The notes under the pieces were generated by a model, which was not told the DNA's origin, did no database searches, and saw only the letters and a list, made by a program, of their open reading frames with translations. The translations under genes were made by a program, and so were the position numbers. DNA of 42,110 nt from Candidatus Binataceae bacterium (GTDB lineage: Bacteria; Desulfobacterota; Binatia; Binatales; Binataceae), in contig JADMIL010000024.1 in NCBI GenBank assembly GCA_015478645.1, positions 1 through 42,110 of the forward strand, read 5' to 3'. Below, one piece after another: positions 26,710 through 34,392 of this stretch. Numbering within the stretch: the stretch's first letter is position 1; each line of letters starts with the position of its first letter.

Positions 26710-27135
26710 CTGCGGTCGTCGAATCCTGTTCGCCTTGGGTGCGGCGAGGTTACCTGCGTTGAGTGGGCGACACGCCGCCGTCGGTCCGCATATCGATCCT
26801 CACAGAGCGCCAAATAAATGCTCTCGAAGAGCCCCGCCAGCTTCACTTTGCGCTGGTTTTTCGCTTTCGCAATTGGCGCGTTGTGCGACCGGGCTTCGCG
26901 TGAAATGTCCCAAAACGTTCGACTTACCCACTTAAAGGGGTTGGCCGGGAGCGTCGCCCCGATCGGCCTCAAGTCGAATAATTGCTTATTTGTTAGCCTA
27001 TTACGCCATTTTTGCGGAGACAACCAGACCGAGGCACAAGGGTTGCTTGAAACATTATTCCGAATCATACGTCTAAGATCGGTATCAGGGACGTAGATCA
27101 GTAGCAGGGCTCTCCGGAAAAGCCCGGAAGGGAGC
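26710..27135. other. 426-bp divergent intergenic region
   Basis: No gene is supported here; a 158-residue minus-strand frame across it has mixed composition and no domain. The region is clearly AT-richer than its surroundings, especially 26960-27070, as expected for divergent promoters of glgC and the zinc-ribbon gene at 27136. A small stem CCAGC/GCTGG followed by five T residues lies at 26837-26861 on the plus strand, with no gene to terminate. A GGGCT/AGCCC stem-loop lies just before the ribosome site of the plus-strand gene (about 27107-27125). I could not match any known riboswitch. Confidence 0.4.
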
Positions 27136-27450
27136 ATGAAAATGCAGAGCGTAACTAACAAAACCGTAACCAATTCGTCCAAGTCGCAGGGCGGTGTCGT
27201 CTATCGGATTGCCTGCCAGAATCCTGGCTGTGCCCATACCTTCGACCTGCGCATCACCCCGCAAACCGCCTCGATGCTCAGCGGAACTATTGCCTGCCCG
27301 CGCTGCCGGCGCCACGGCGGGATGCTCAAGCCGCAGGGGCGGATCGGCGACAAGCTGTTCGCGGCGAAACTGTTGTATCGCATGACCGGCGTCGCGCCGC
27401 GTCCCGACGACGACGATCTTTACGCCGAAACGGTCGAGTCGCGCTACTAA
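27136..27450 (+). CDS. Small zinc-ribbon protein
   Basis: A 104-residue protein with a Ser/Thr/Asn-rich first 20 residues and then RIACQNPGCAHTFDLRI and GTIACPRCRRHGG: a CxxxxC and CxxC pair likely to bind one zinc. A Lys/Leu helix and an acidic tail (PDDDDLYAETVES) follow. The family is not one I can name. The start is ATG at 27136, with GGAAGGGAG directly upstream. It stands alone between a divergent promoter region and a strong terminator, so it is monocistronic and probably well expressed. Confidence 0.78.
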   Translation: MKMQSVTNKTVTNSSKSQGGVVYRIACQNPGCAHTFDLRITPQTASMLSGTIACPRCRRHGGMLKPQGRIGDKLFAAKLLYRMTGVAPRPDDDDLYAETVESRY

Positions 27451-27518
27451 TCCGCGCGACGTTCGACTAGAGTCACTCACGCCGTCCACGCATCCGCGGC
27501 TCGCCGCGATGCGCCTCA

Positions 27519-27557
27519 CGCGCCGCCGCGCTTGCATGCGGACGGCGCGTTTTCTTT
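27519..27557 (+). terminator. Rho-independent terminator
   Basis: A stem of CGCGCCG + CCGC pairs with GCGG + CGGCGCG, with one bulged A and an eight-base loop. TTTTCTTT follows on the plus strand. It lies about 70 bases after the zinc-ribbon gene stop and is the most canonical intrinsic terminator in the window. Confidence 0.85.
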
Positions 27558-27634
27558 ATCTCGCCGATCGGCCGCGCCGGCCGCGAACGCACCGCGTTAA
27601 GCTTTGCGCGATTCCATTAGCCGCTGGTCCCCGA

Positions 27635-28273
27635 TCACACGCCAGCCAGAAGCTGTACCGTCAAGCCCTCGAGGCTCAGGATACTCGGCCGTTCGATCAT
27701 CCGGCGCAGCCACGCGTCGACGTTGGCGCGGTTGGTCGCCGGGTCGAGGCCCAGATCCTTCAGCACCACCAGGCGCGGCACAAAGGCGATATCGGCGACC
27801 GAAAACTGCGAAGCCAGAAACTCCTGCCCCTGCAGTTCATGGTTGAGAAAATCGAGCACCCGTTCGATCGATTTCTGCACGCGCTGCAAGCGCGCCGGGT
27901 CGCGCTCATGCTCGGGCTTGCCCATTTCGCCCATCAACTGGCCGACCTGCGGGGTAAACGACGAGTCGGCAAAATCCTCCCAGGTCCGCGCCCGCGCGCG
28001 CAGCGCGCTCGAGCCGACCGCGGGCAGCAATGGCGGTTCGGGGTATTCGTCTTCGAGGTACTCGGCAATGGTCGTCGAGTCGTAGATGGTCGTGTCCTCA
28101 TCGACCAGCACCGGCACGCGGCCGAAGGGATTGAGCCGCAAGAAGTCGGGCTTGCGATGTTCGCTCTGGGTCAGATCGATCTGCACCAGTTCGTACGACA
28201 GCCCCTTTTCGGCCAGCACGATACGCACCTTCTGGCCGAACGGGCAGGGCAGGAAGTCATAGAGCTTGATCAT
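27635..28273 (-). CDS. Glutathione S-transferase family protein
   Basis: A 212-residue two-domain GST. The thioredoxin-like N-terminal domain opens IKLYDFLPCPFGQKVRIVL, with the active-site region at C10-P-F. NPFGRVPVLVDEDTTIYDSTTIAEYLE contains the cis-proline and the glutathione-binding DS(T). The C-terminal helical domain contains FLASQFSVADIAFVPRL, the N-capping box (S/T-x-x-D) of GSTs. The substrate is not predictable. It begins 14 bases after rplI on the same strand and is probably the last gene of the ribosomal operon transcript. Confidence 0.9.
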   Translation of the reverse strand: MIKLYDFLPCPFGQKVRIVLAEKGLSYELVQIDLTQSEHRKPDFLRLNPFGRVPVLVDEDTTIYDSTTIAEYLEDEYPEPPLLPAVGSSALRARARTWEDFADSSFTPQVGQLMGEMGKPEHERDPARLQRVQKSIERVLDFLNHELQGQEFLASQFSVADIAFVPRLVVLKDLGLDPATNRANVDAWLRRMIERPSILSLEGLTVQLLAGV

Positions 28274-28287
28274 TTTCCGTCAGATCC

Positions 28288-28743
28288 TTACTCGCCGGCC
28301 GCCGCAACGTTGATCTTCAAACTCGCTTCGACCTCGGACTCGAGTTTGACCGCGACCGTGAAGTCGCCCAGTTGCTTAATCGGCTCGCTCAGCGCGATCC
28401 GCCGCCGCTCGACCGTGAAGCCCTGCTCGCGCAAGGCGCGCTCGATATCGATATTGGTCACCGAGCCGAACAGCTTGCCCTCGTCGCCGGCGCGCGCGGT
28501 GAGCGACAGGGTGATCGCCTCGAGGCGCTCCTTGAGGGTGGCGGCCTTGAGCCGCAGCGCCTCGCGCTTGTGCAAGGCGACCGCCTTGGTATGCTCGAAG
28601 GCGCTCAAATTCTTCTGGCTGGCCGCCACCGCGAGCTTGCGCGGCAGCAGGTAGTTGCGGGCATAGCCGGCGCGGACCTTGACCACGTCGCCCGGGCGTC
28701 CCAGGTTGGGGACCTCTTCACTCAAAATCAATTGCACATTCAT
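28288..28743 (-). CDS. rplI: 50S ribosomal protein bL9
   Basis: bL9 binds 23S rRNA domain V and extends from the L1 side of the large subunit. All 151 residues align with the family. The N-terminal RNA-binding domain (MNVQLILSEEVPNLGRPGDVVKVRAGYARNYLLP) is followed by the long connecting helix (about 45-75). The C-terminal domain has AGDEGKLFGSVT and REQGFTVERRRI. A long helix linker and the GKLFGSVT motif are diagnostic. It lies 27 bases after the DUF2232 gene. Confidence 0.97.
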   Translation of the reverse strand: MNVQLILSEEVPNLGRPGDVVKVRAGYARNYLLPRKLAVAASQKNLSAFEHTKAVALHKREALRLKAATLKERLEAITLSLTARAGDEGKLFGSVTNIDIERALREQGFTVERRRIALSEPIKQLGDFTVAVKLESEVEASLKINVAAAGE

Positions 28744-28770
28744 AGCTTCGCCTGCCTTGTTAAGCCCGTC

Positions 28771-29730
28771 TCACAGGAAATCGCCCAGATTGCGCGCCTC
28801 CTGGCTGGGCGGCTTGAGCCGCCGAAAATCGATCCAAAGGTCGAAAATTCCTACTGCGCAGACCAGCGCCGCCAGCACCGGCTGCACAATCGTAACAAAG
28901 TAAATCAGCCCACGCGCCAGCGGCGGCATCGCCAGCACCTTGAAATAGAACGCCATGATCGCGAGACCCTGGCAGAAATAGACCGCCGCCACGCATACGA
29001 ACAGGTCGAGCGCGATGGTGCTCAGCGCCGCCACCGGAATGAACAGTCCGAAGCCCGCCACCAGCAGCACCCAGATCAGCCATTCGGGCGTCGCCCAGCG
29101 CACCAGGTCGCCAAACAGCGGATAGCCGACGCGCTGCTGGCGGCCGCTCGCCCGCCAGAACATGCCCAAATTGATCAGCACGGTGATCGCCATCGACAGC
29201 GCCGCCAGCGCCGGACTCAGCCGCACGGTGACGTCGACGATATTGCCCCGCATCTCGGGCGTCATCGCCGAATCCATCCCGACCGTCTTGTAGAACTGCT
29301 GGCCGCGATCCATCGCCACCGTCAGTTCCCGGCGCAGGGTGTCGGCCAGCGCGGCCGGCGATCCGGCTAGCGCCAGCGCCGTCATGGTGCCCACCATCAG
29401 CACGGCCGCCACCGTGTAGAGCACGATCAACTCGAACGGCCGGCGGCGGTCGACCATCTGACAGATAATCGCCGTGGCCAGGCCGAGCGTCAGGGCGTAG
29501 GCGCCCGCCGCGGACGGTCCCGCGCCGAGCGCGATCAGCCCCGCGGCCAGCACCACGGCCGCGGCCATCCGCCACAGCGCCTTGGGATAGCCAATCGCAA
29601 AACTCATCACCGGGGCCGGCGCAAACAGCATCGCGATGCCACCGACCGCCGGAATAACACCACCCGCAAGGAACAGTGCGGCCGCCGCAAACGCGGCCCG
29701 CATCAACCCGATGGCGTCCCGGCGGGTCAC
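28771..29730 (-). CDS. DUF2232 family polytopic membrane protein
   Basis: A 319-residue membrane protein with about eight hydrophobic helices. Its position between rpsR and rplI and its topology match the DUF2232 (YybS-like) proteins found at this site in many deltaproteobacteria and Firmicutes. Their function is not established; some resemble energy-coupling transporter components. A soluble stretch (TLRRELTVAMDRGQQFYKTVG) lies near residues 130-150, and the C-terminal ends in a basic tail (DFRRLKPPSQEARNLG). It starts nine bases after the rpsR stop. Confidence 0.8.
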   Translation of the reverse strand: MTRRDAIGLMRAAFAAAALFLAGGVIPAVGGIAMLFAPAPVMSFAIGYPKALWRMAAAVVLAAGLIALGAGPSAAGAYALTLGLATAIICQMVDRRRPFELIVLYTVAAVLMVGTMTALALAGSPAALADTLRRELTVAMDRGQQFYKTVGMDSAMTPEMRGNIVDVTVRLSPALAALSMAITVLINLGMFWRASGRQQRVGYPLFGDLVRWATPEWLIWVLLVAGFGLFIPVAALSTIALDLFVCVAAVYFCQGLAIMAFYFKVLAMPPLARGLIYFVTIVQPVLAALVCAVGIFDLWIDFRRLKPPSQEARNLGDFL

Positions 29731-29739
29731 GGCGCGGCG

Positions 29740-30093
29740 CTACAGCCCGAGGGTTGAAAAGGGCAACAGCGCAATGACCCGCGCGCGTTTGATCGCTACT
29801 GCGAGCTGCCGCTGATGCTTGGCGCAGTTGCCCGAAGTGCGGCTCGGCACGATCTTGCCGCCTTCCGTGATAAAGCTTTGCAGCGTGCGCACGTCCTTGT
29901 AGTCGACCGCCAGGGTCTTGTCCGCGCAGAAGCGGCAGACCTTGCGCCGTCCGCCGCCCGGACGACGGCGCGCGCCGCCGCGGTCACCGCCGCGATCGGC
30001 GTCCGAGCGTGGCCCGCGCGGTCCGCGTGAATGATCGTGCGCATCGGACGCGCCGCCCGATCCGCCATGTTGGGTTCTTTCTTCGTCAGCCAT
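29740..30093 (-). CDS. rpsR: 30S ribosomal protein bS18 with an RGG-rich N-terminal extension
   Basis: bS18 binds 16S rRNA as a heterodimer with bS6. The core (about residues 49-117) carries [14 protein letters not shown]-like [22 protein letters not shown] and the closing [19 protein letters not shown]53, C56, C90 and H93 form a C-x2-C ... C-x2-H set, the zinc-binding type of S18 that E. coli lacks. About 48 extra residues precede the core and are rich in Arg, Gly, Asp and His. ATG at 30093 has AGGAAG eight bases upstream; the longer frame has no ribosome site. Confidence 0.95.
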   Translation of the reverse strand: MADEERTQHGGSGGASDAHDHSRGPRGPRSDADRGGDRGGARRRPGGGRRKVCRFCADKTLAVDYKDVRTLQSFITEGGKIVPSRTSGNCAKHQRQLAVAIKRARVIALLPFSTLGL

Positions 30094-30179
30094 AATTCGC
30101 TTCCTGATAAAGATGCATCGGCTCGCCCGCGCAATTCGCACGCAGCCGGCGTTCACGTCCGCCGCGAGGCCGCGTGCCC

Positions 30180-30482
30180 TCAGCGGGTCTCGCGGGCCGG
30201 CTCTATTTCGTCAGCCACCAGCTCGATTCCGACATTCTTGAGGCCGGCCCGGGTCCGTCCGCGCAGCGGATGCAACGCGCCGCGCGCACGGATTTCCGCA
30301 CCCGCCTTGAGGCTTTGCGCCAGCGCCCGCACCGGCTCGCCGGTCATCACGACCGCGAGCAACAGTTCGCCCGTGGTCGCGCCGCAATCCACCAACAGGC
30401 GCAGCACCGGCGTGCCCGCGGGCGTTACGCTGAGCGCGGGCGGATTTGCCAGACGTCCGCAAAGCTCAACCCTGTTGGCCAC
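30180..30482 (-). CDS. priB: PriB-like primosomal replication protein N (SSB-type OB fold)
   Basis: A 100-residue protein in the position typical of priB, between rpsF and rpsR. It opens with [20 protein letters not shown] and continues with [22 protein letters not shown], a pattern shared by PriB and SSB OB folds (N-x-x-x-L-x-G-x-L then strand). It should bind single-stranded DNA during replication restart. The start is a GTG at 30480-30482 that lies inside the end of rpsF; the two overlap by 17 bases in different frames. The open frame continues upstream in antiparallel low-complexity sequence that is only the shadow of rpsF. Confidence 0.8.
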   Translation of the reverse strand: MANRVELCGRLANPPALSVTPAGTPVLRLLVDCGATTGELLLAVVMTGEPVRALAQSLKAGAEIRARGALHPLRGRTRAGLKNVGIELVADEIEPARETR

Positions 30483-31062
30483 TTTCCGGTTCGGTCGAGG
30501 GATCGCTCGAGGGCGCCGCGACGTTCTCGGCAGCGGCTTCGCCGGCCGGAGCGCCGGCCGTTTCGACCCGCGCCGCGTCGGCTTCAGCCGCGGCTTTCGC
30601 CGCCGCCGCCGCTTCCTGCGCGACCGCGCGGGCCGCCGCATTGGTGGCTGCGAGTTCGGCCGCCGCGGCGCGCTCCGCCGCCATCGCGGCCATCCGCGCC
30701 TCGGCGGCGGCCTTGGCCTCGGCGGCGCGGCGATGGCGCGCCTCGACGTCGGTGCGGACCTGCGCCATATCGGCCGAGTCGTCGACCAGCACGGACAGGT
30801 AGCGCAGCACGCCATCGGCCAGTTTGAGATTGCGCTCGACTTCGTTCATCGTCGCGCCGGCCCCGCCGTAGTCGAACCGCACGTAAAAGCCGCGCCGCTC
30901 GCCTTGGATATTGTAGGCCAGCTCGCGAAAGCCCCATTCCTCGGTCTCGACCAGATCGCCGCCGTTGCTGGCCACGATCCCCTCGAAACGCTTGATGGCC
31001 TCTTTGTGAGCCGGTTCGCCCAGATCCGGGCGTAAAATAAATATGGTTTCGTAGCGCCGCAC
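30466..31062 (-). CDS. rpsF: 30S ribosomal protein bS6 with a long Ala-rich C-terminal extension
   Basis: bS6 pairs with bS18 on the 16S platform. Residues 1-98 form the usual core: RRYETIFILRPDL, EEWGFRELAYNIQGERRGFYVRFDY and NEVERNLKLADGVLRYLSV. About 100 additional residues follow: first a charged Ala-rich helix (AEAKAAAEARMAAMAAER), then a Ser/Pro/Glu end. The family is normally near 100-135 residues. The start is GTG at 31062, with a perfect AAAGGAGGT six bases upstream. It heads the operon rpsF-priB-rpsR-DUF2232-rplI-GST, all with short gaps or overlaps. Confidence 0.95.
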   Translation of the reverse strand: MRRYETIFILRPDLGEPAHKEAIKRFEGIVASNGGDLVETEEWGFRELAYNIQGERRGFYVRFDYGGAGATMNEVERNLKLADGVLRYLSVLVDDSADMAQVRTDVEARHRRAAEAKAAAEARMAAMAAERAAAAELAATNAAARAVAQEAAAAAKAAAEADAARVETAGAPAGEAAAENVAAPSSDPSTEPESGQQG

Positions 31063-31077
31063 GCGCTGACCTCCTTT

Positions 31078-31147
31078 CGGGTTACAGCCCCCTTGCGGGA
31101 GCAAGGAGCGAAACCCGCATCGTATCAGCGCCCGTAAACCGCAACAA
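31078..31147 (-). promoter_or_regulatory. rpsF promoter and structured leader
   Basis: On the minus strand TTGTTG (31142-31147), a 17-base spacer and TACGAT (31119-31124) make a moderate sigma70-like promoter. Immediately downstream, CGGGTT/AACCCG (31112-31117 with 31078-31083) encloses an inner stem CTCCTTG/CAAGGGG around a CTCCCG loop, and the ribosome site follows. bS6:bS18 are known to repress their own mRNA through a leader hairpin in many bacteria, and this structure could play that role. If the start is near 31112, the outer stem would be only partly transcribed, so the exact promoter is uncertain. Confidence 0.45.
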
Positions 31148-31327
31148 GGCAATAAACGCGGCAATCATCGAATAATCCGTGCGGCGCGATATGAGACTGG
31201 TCGCTTACGGAACTGCGACGCCGTTTTATTTTCGATTCGAGGGGCCGTCCGCTGATCTTTTTTGCCGCTCGCACCACGATTTCAGCAAGATCCGTCAACG
31301 CGGACGATCGCCGAAACTCGCCAACTG

Positions 31328-31355
31328 TTGTAAGCGGCGCGCATCCTGTTATTAG
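31328..31355 (+). promoter_or_regulatory. Candidate sigma70-like promoter for the cyclase gene
   Basis: TTGTAA (31328-31333), a 16-base spacer and TATTAG (31350-31355) lie about 70 bases before the cyclase start, in the AT-richer spacer divergent from rpsF. Each box matches four of six consensus positions. The rest of the 361-bp spacer (31063-31423) shows no gene. Confidence 0.4.
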
Positions 31356-31394
31356 AAGGGTGGGTTACGCGGCGGAAACGATTCTCATCCACCG

Positions 31395-31426
31395 GGAAGG
31401 ACCTCACATGGGAAGGACCTCACATG
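31395..31426 (+). repeat. Tandem 16-bp duplication of ribosome site plus ATG
   Basis: The unit GGAAGGACCTCACATG occurs twice in direct succession (31395-31410 and 31411-31426). Each copy carries a GGAAGGA ribosome site and an ATG. Only the second ATG is in frame with the hydrolase. The first, 16 bases upstream, starts a different frame that stays open to 32043 but has the composition of a shadow. Confidence 0.9.
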
Positions 31427-32659
31427 GCGAAAGCAGGGCGCGGCAAAAGCGGATCGCAAGGCAAGGGCAAAGCGGCGGGCATTGCGGCGCCGGGAAAACG
31501 CAAAATGATCGCCACCGGCAAAGCGTCAAAATCCAAGGCGTCCGCCAGGCCCGCGCCGATCGCCGCGAAGAAGCCGGCGCCGAAAATCGCGGCGAAGGCC
31601 GCCGCGCGCGCCCAACCCAAGGCCCGCGCGATTGCGCGGCCGCGCGCGAAGGCACATGCCACGGCCGCGGCAGCCGCGATCCGTCCGCGCGCACCCGAGC
31701 CGAATCTGCCGCGCCACGATCAATTGCCGACGCGCGCGGGCGCGCCGGCCGGCGCCGCGTGGGGCGTGTTCGGCGACGACGATCAGCTCGGCACGATCAA
31801 CCTGATGACGCCGGCGGCGGTGGTCGAAGCGGCCGGCTCGATTCGCAACGGGCGGGTCTTTTCGCTCAACCTGCCCTTCAATATCCCCGACCCGCCGCTG
31901 TTCGGCCGCGGCAAGCACGTGCATACGATCAAGCAATACGCGTCGTACATCCTCGACGACTACCTCGACAACTTTTATCCGCAAGCCTCCTCGCAATGGG
32001 ACGCGCTATGCCACGTAAAGCATCCCAAGCTCGGCGCCTATAACGGAATCCCCGACCGCGAAATCACCGGCTACGGCGGCACCAAGCTCGGCATCGACAA
32101 TCTCGCGCGGCGCGGCATCGCCGGACGCGGCGTGCTCGTCGATATCGGGCGCTATCATGAGAAGCGCGGGCGCAAGCTCAACTTCATGACCAACGATCTG
32201 ATTCCGTTCGAGGAATTGCTCGGCGCCCTCGAAGAACAGAAGACCACGATTCGCGCCGGCGACGTGCTGCTGGTGCGCATCGGATGGACCAAGGCGTACC
32301 TCGCGATGTCGCCCGAGGAAAAGGCCGCCCTGGCGACGCAGACCAAATCGCCCGGCATCGAGGGCACGCCGCGCGTCGCGCGCTGGCTGTGGGATAGCCG
32401 GATCGCCGCCGCCGCGTCGGATTCGCCGGCGCTCGAGGCGATGCCACCGCCGCCGATCGGCGACCAGCCGGCCTCGCGCGATCTCCTGCACTTCCATCTG
32501 CTGTCGTTCTTCGGGATGCCGATTGGCGAGATGTGGGATCTCGAGAGTCTGGCCGACGATTGCGCGCGCGACGGACGTTACGATTTTTTCATCACCTCGG
32601 CGCCGCTCAATATCCCCGGCGGGGTGGGCTCGCCGCCCAACGCGCTCGCGATCAAGTAG
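31424..32659 (+). CDS. Cyclase-family (PF04199) hydrolase with a Lys/Ala-rich histone-like N-terminal tail
   Basis: Residues from about 95 onward resemble the cyclase/kynurenine formamidase-like family: WGVFGDDDQLGTINLMTP, SQWDALCHV where the family has a metal-binding HxxTHxD-like strand, GRGVLVDIGRYH and AGDVLLVRIGWTKAYL. The closing segment LHFHLLSFFGMPIGEMWDLESLA fits too. The HxxTH motif is replaced by WDALCHVKH, as in the long cyclase subgroup. The first 90 residues are Lys/Ala/Pro-rich (AAKKPAPKIAAKAAARAQPK), like histone H1 tails. The in-frame ATG at 31424 follows a duplicated ribosome site. The substrate is unknown; formamide or ester hydrolysis is the family theme. Confidence 0.8.
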   Translation: MAKAGRGKSGSQGKGKAAGIAAPGKRKMIATGKASKSKASARPAPIAAKKPAPKIAAKAAARAQPKARAIARPRAKAHATAAAAAIRPRAPEPNLPRHDQLPTRAGAPAGAAWGVFGDDDQLGTINLMTPAAVVEAAGSIRNGRVFSLNLPFNIPDPPLFGRGKHVHTIKQYASYILDDYLDNFYPQASSQWDALCHVKHPKLGAYNGIPDREITGYGGTKLGIDNLARRGIAGRGVLVDIGRYHEKRGRKLNFMTNDLIPFEELLGALEEQKTTIRAGDVLLVRIGWTKAYLAMSPEEKAALATQTKSPGIEGTPRVARWLWDSRIAAAASDSPALEAMPPPPIGDQPASRDLLHFHLLSFFGMPIGEMWDLESLADDCARDGRYDFFITSAPLNIPGGVGSPPNALAIK

Positions 32660-32685
32660 CGGCGGCTACGAGTGTTAGCGCGCGC

Positions 32686-32958
32686 TCAGGTCTCGGGCGT
32701 GATGCATCCGCGATCGCGCCGGCAGCTGGTCGCATGGACCGGCAGATCGTCGGGGCCGACCGGGCTCTGCGTCAAAAGGCAGGAGTAGCAGGCGGTGGTG
32801 CTTTCGGGATTGATCAGGCGCACGCCGCCGGGCGCGCGAAACTGAACTTCGTGCGCAGCATCGCGCAGTAATCGTTGCCCGCCTTTTGTATCATCGTCAA
32901 AATCTGCGTGCGGTCGCTCGCGCGCCACAGAGCCTCTGCACAAGACGCATTCTGTCAT
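32686..32958 (-). pseudogene. Probable C-terminal gene remnant, cysteine-rich
   Basis: The last 60 or so codons of this frame look like genuine coding sequence: FRAPGGVRLINPESTTACYSCLL, then HATSCRRDRGCITPET, with GC-rich third positions and ordered cysteines. The first 15 or so codons come from the left end of the dispersed repeat at 32930. I read it as the tail of a gene cut by that repeat. No family recognised. It could also be an intact small gene using a start inside the repeat. Confidence 0.35.
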
Positions 32959-33032
32959 GCTGCGCGGAACGCGAAACCTCGGGATTCTTCACTGCGCGTA
33001 CAGAATGACGACTTGATTTGCTCAACGTTTCC
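32930..33032. repeat. Dispersed inverted-repeat element, copy B
   Basis: The left end GAGCCTCTGCACAAG is nearly identical to copies A and C. The interior has CGGGATTCTTCACTGCGCG and ACAGAATGACGACTTG, aligning with GACAACCTAACTTG of copy C; the right end is the most diverged. Internal arms ATTCTGT and ACAGAAT could form a hairpin. It separates two broken coding remnants, consistent with insertion into or beside degraded prophage sequence. Confidence 0.75.
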
Positions 33033-33598
33033 TCAGGCGGATTCCTCCTTGAGGCCGCCGGCGCGAGGCCGCCGCCGTTGGTCTTGCTCAACTGGATATT
33101 CAAGCCCACTTCCGACACCGCGCCGGGATAGAGCCGGGTGGGGGCGTCGTCGGCAAAGCCCGCGCGCAGCTCCCATTCGACGTCCTCGTAATCCTCGAGG
33201 GCGGTGTCGCCGATCTTGATTTGGGAAATATCCAGCGGGCCGTAGCCGAGCAGGAAGAGCATGCGCAGGTACTGGTCGAAGCCGACCAGCTCGTTGTAGG
33301 GGCTGGCGGCATACTGCGGGAAGATCCGCCGCGCGCCGTAAATCTTGGGGATCGGGGAAAACGGCGCCGCCACCGCCGCGCCGGCACTCTTGATAAACGA
33401 TCGGCGGGTCAGCGGCTGCGCGGGCGCGCGATCGGCCGATTCGACATCGGGCGCACCGATTCGGGCGCATCGTGATGATCGGATTTTCGCGCCATCAATA
33501 GTCCATTTCGGCAGCAATCGATCGGCCCACGCCGGGTCGGCCGCCGATGCACAAGCGGCTCGGGTAAAACTTAACGCCCACCTCCGAAGTGGAGTCAA
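33033..33598 (-). pseudogene. Phage tail-tip (TipJ/host-specificity J-like) remnant
   Basis: Codons 83-174 of this frame resemble the N-terminal part of phage tail-tip proteins: IPKIYGARRIFPQYAASPYNEL, then LVGFDQYLRMLFLLGYGPL, QIKIGDTALEDYEDVEWELR and DDAPTRLYPGAVSEVGLNI. Full proteins of this type are usually many hundreds of residues, so most is missing. The frame runs into the dispersed repeat at 33032 and has no good start codon (TTG at 33598, no ribosome site). A twin-arginine-like RRSFIKSAGAAVAAP precedes the tail segment, perhaps by chance. It is probably relic prophage DNA. Confidence 0.6.
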
Positions 33599-33716
33599 GC
33601 CAAATTGTGCCGCGCGCCGAACTGAGCGCCGCGCTGGCGTGTTCGCCCGGCTTGTCGAATAATGGCGCCACCGGATCGACCGCGCGGCGCGTGACCGCGG
33701 GGCGGCGAAGTATTAA

Positions 33717-34364
33717 ATGAAACGCCAGAGCAGCAAACAACGCAAACGCGGGACGATACTGCAGGCCGCCTCCGCGCTCTTCAGCGATCGCGATTATCAT
33801 CTGGTCCTGATGGACGACGTGGCGACGCGCGCGCGCGTCGGCAAGGGCACGCTCTATCGCTATTTTCCCACCAAGGAAGCCCTCTACATCGCGACCGTGC
33901 TCGACGCCTGGGAGCGCGTGCGCGTGGAAATCGAGGAAGTGTTTCGCGACGAATCGCGCATCGGCGAAAATCTCGAAACCATGACCCGCCGCGTGCTGAC
34001 GTTCTTCTGGCCGCGCCGCCACTTCATCGCCTTGCTGCGCGACAGCATGGAGAATCCCGAATGGCGCCGCGCGCACGAAGCCGTCGTGCTGCTGGTGGAA
34101 AGCGAACTCGAGCGCGAGGGGCTGGTCGGCAGCCTGCCCGGGGTCGATCTGCGGATGGCGGTCGAACTGTTCCTCGGGATGCTGCGGGCGGCCCTGCTCT
34201 ATCGCGACGCGCGCAGCCGCCCCGAAACGCTCGCCCACCTCATTGTCAAGCTCTATCTCGACGGGATTCGCGGCCTGTCGGCGGGAGGACCGGACGCGAT
34301 CGCGCCCGGCGCAATCACTGCGGGATTGGTGGCCGCCGCGCTTGAGGAGCCGGTCGAAGATTGA
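33717..34364 (+). CDS. TetR family transcriptional regulator
   Basis: A 215-residue repressor-type protein. The N-terminal helix-turn-helix spans about residues 12-58: TILQAASALFSDRDYHLVLMDDVATRARVGKGTLYRYFPTKEAL is the classical TetR pattern, with the recognition helix around VGKGTLYRYF. The C-terminal domain (60-200) is helical and would bind an unknown ligand. No adjacent transporter or enzyme gene in divergent orientation points to a target; the nearest intact gene is the cyclase, about 1 kb upstream across the phage remnant. ATG at 33717 is well placed. Confidence 0.9.
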   Translation: MKRQSSKQRKRGTILQAASALFSDRDYHLVLMDDVATRARVGKGTLYRYFPTKEALYIATVLDAWERVRVEIEEVFRDESRIGENLETMTRRVLTFFWPRRHFIALLRDSMENPEWRRAHEAVVLLVESELEREGLVGSLPGVDLRMAVELFLGMLRAALLYRDARSRPETLAHLIVKLYLDGIRGLSAGGPDAIAPGAITAGLVAAALEEPVED

Positions 34365-34392
34365 TCCGCACCGCCGGGCCTCCCGGTGAGCG

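Noticed and set aside
27040..27135. Possible riboswitch ahead of the zinc-ribbon gene
   Set aside because: Only a five-base-pair stem is visible, and I could not match any known riboswitch core.
26706..27182. 158-codon minus-strand frame in the glgC upstream region
   Set aside because: It has no family signal, uneven composition and covers the AT-rich divergent promoter region and the start of the zinc-ribbon gene.
27509..28654. 381-codon plus-strand open frame
   Set aside because: It is antisense to the GST and rplI genes.
30483..30815. Upstream extension of the priB frame
   Set aside because: The extra residues are Arg/Pro-rich and fully overlap rpsF in another frame; OB-fold similarity begins at the GTG at 30480-30482.
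31360..32043. Overlapping plus-strand frame entered from the first of the duplicated ATG codons
   Set aside because: Its translation is Arg/Gly/Ala shadow sequence; the hydrolase frame has clear similarity.
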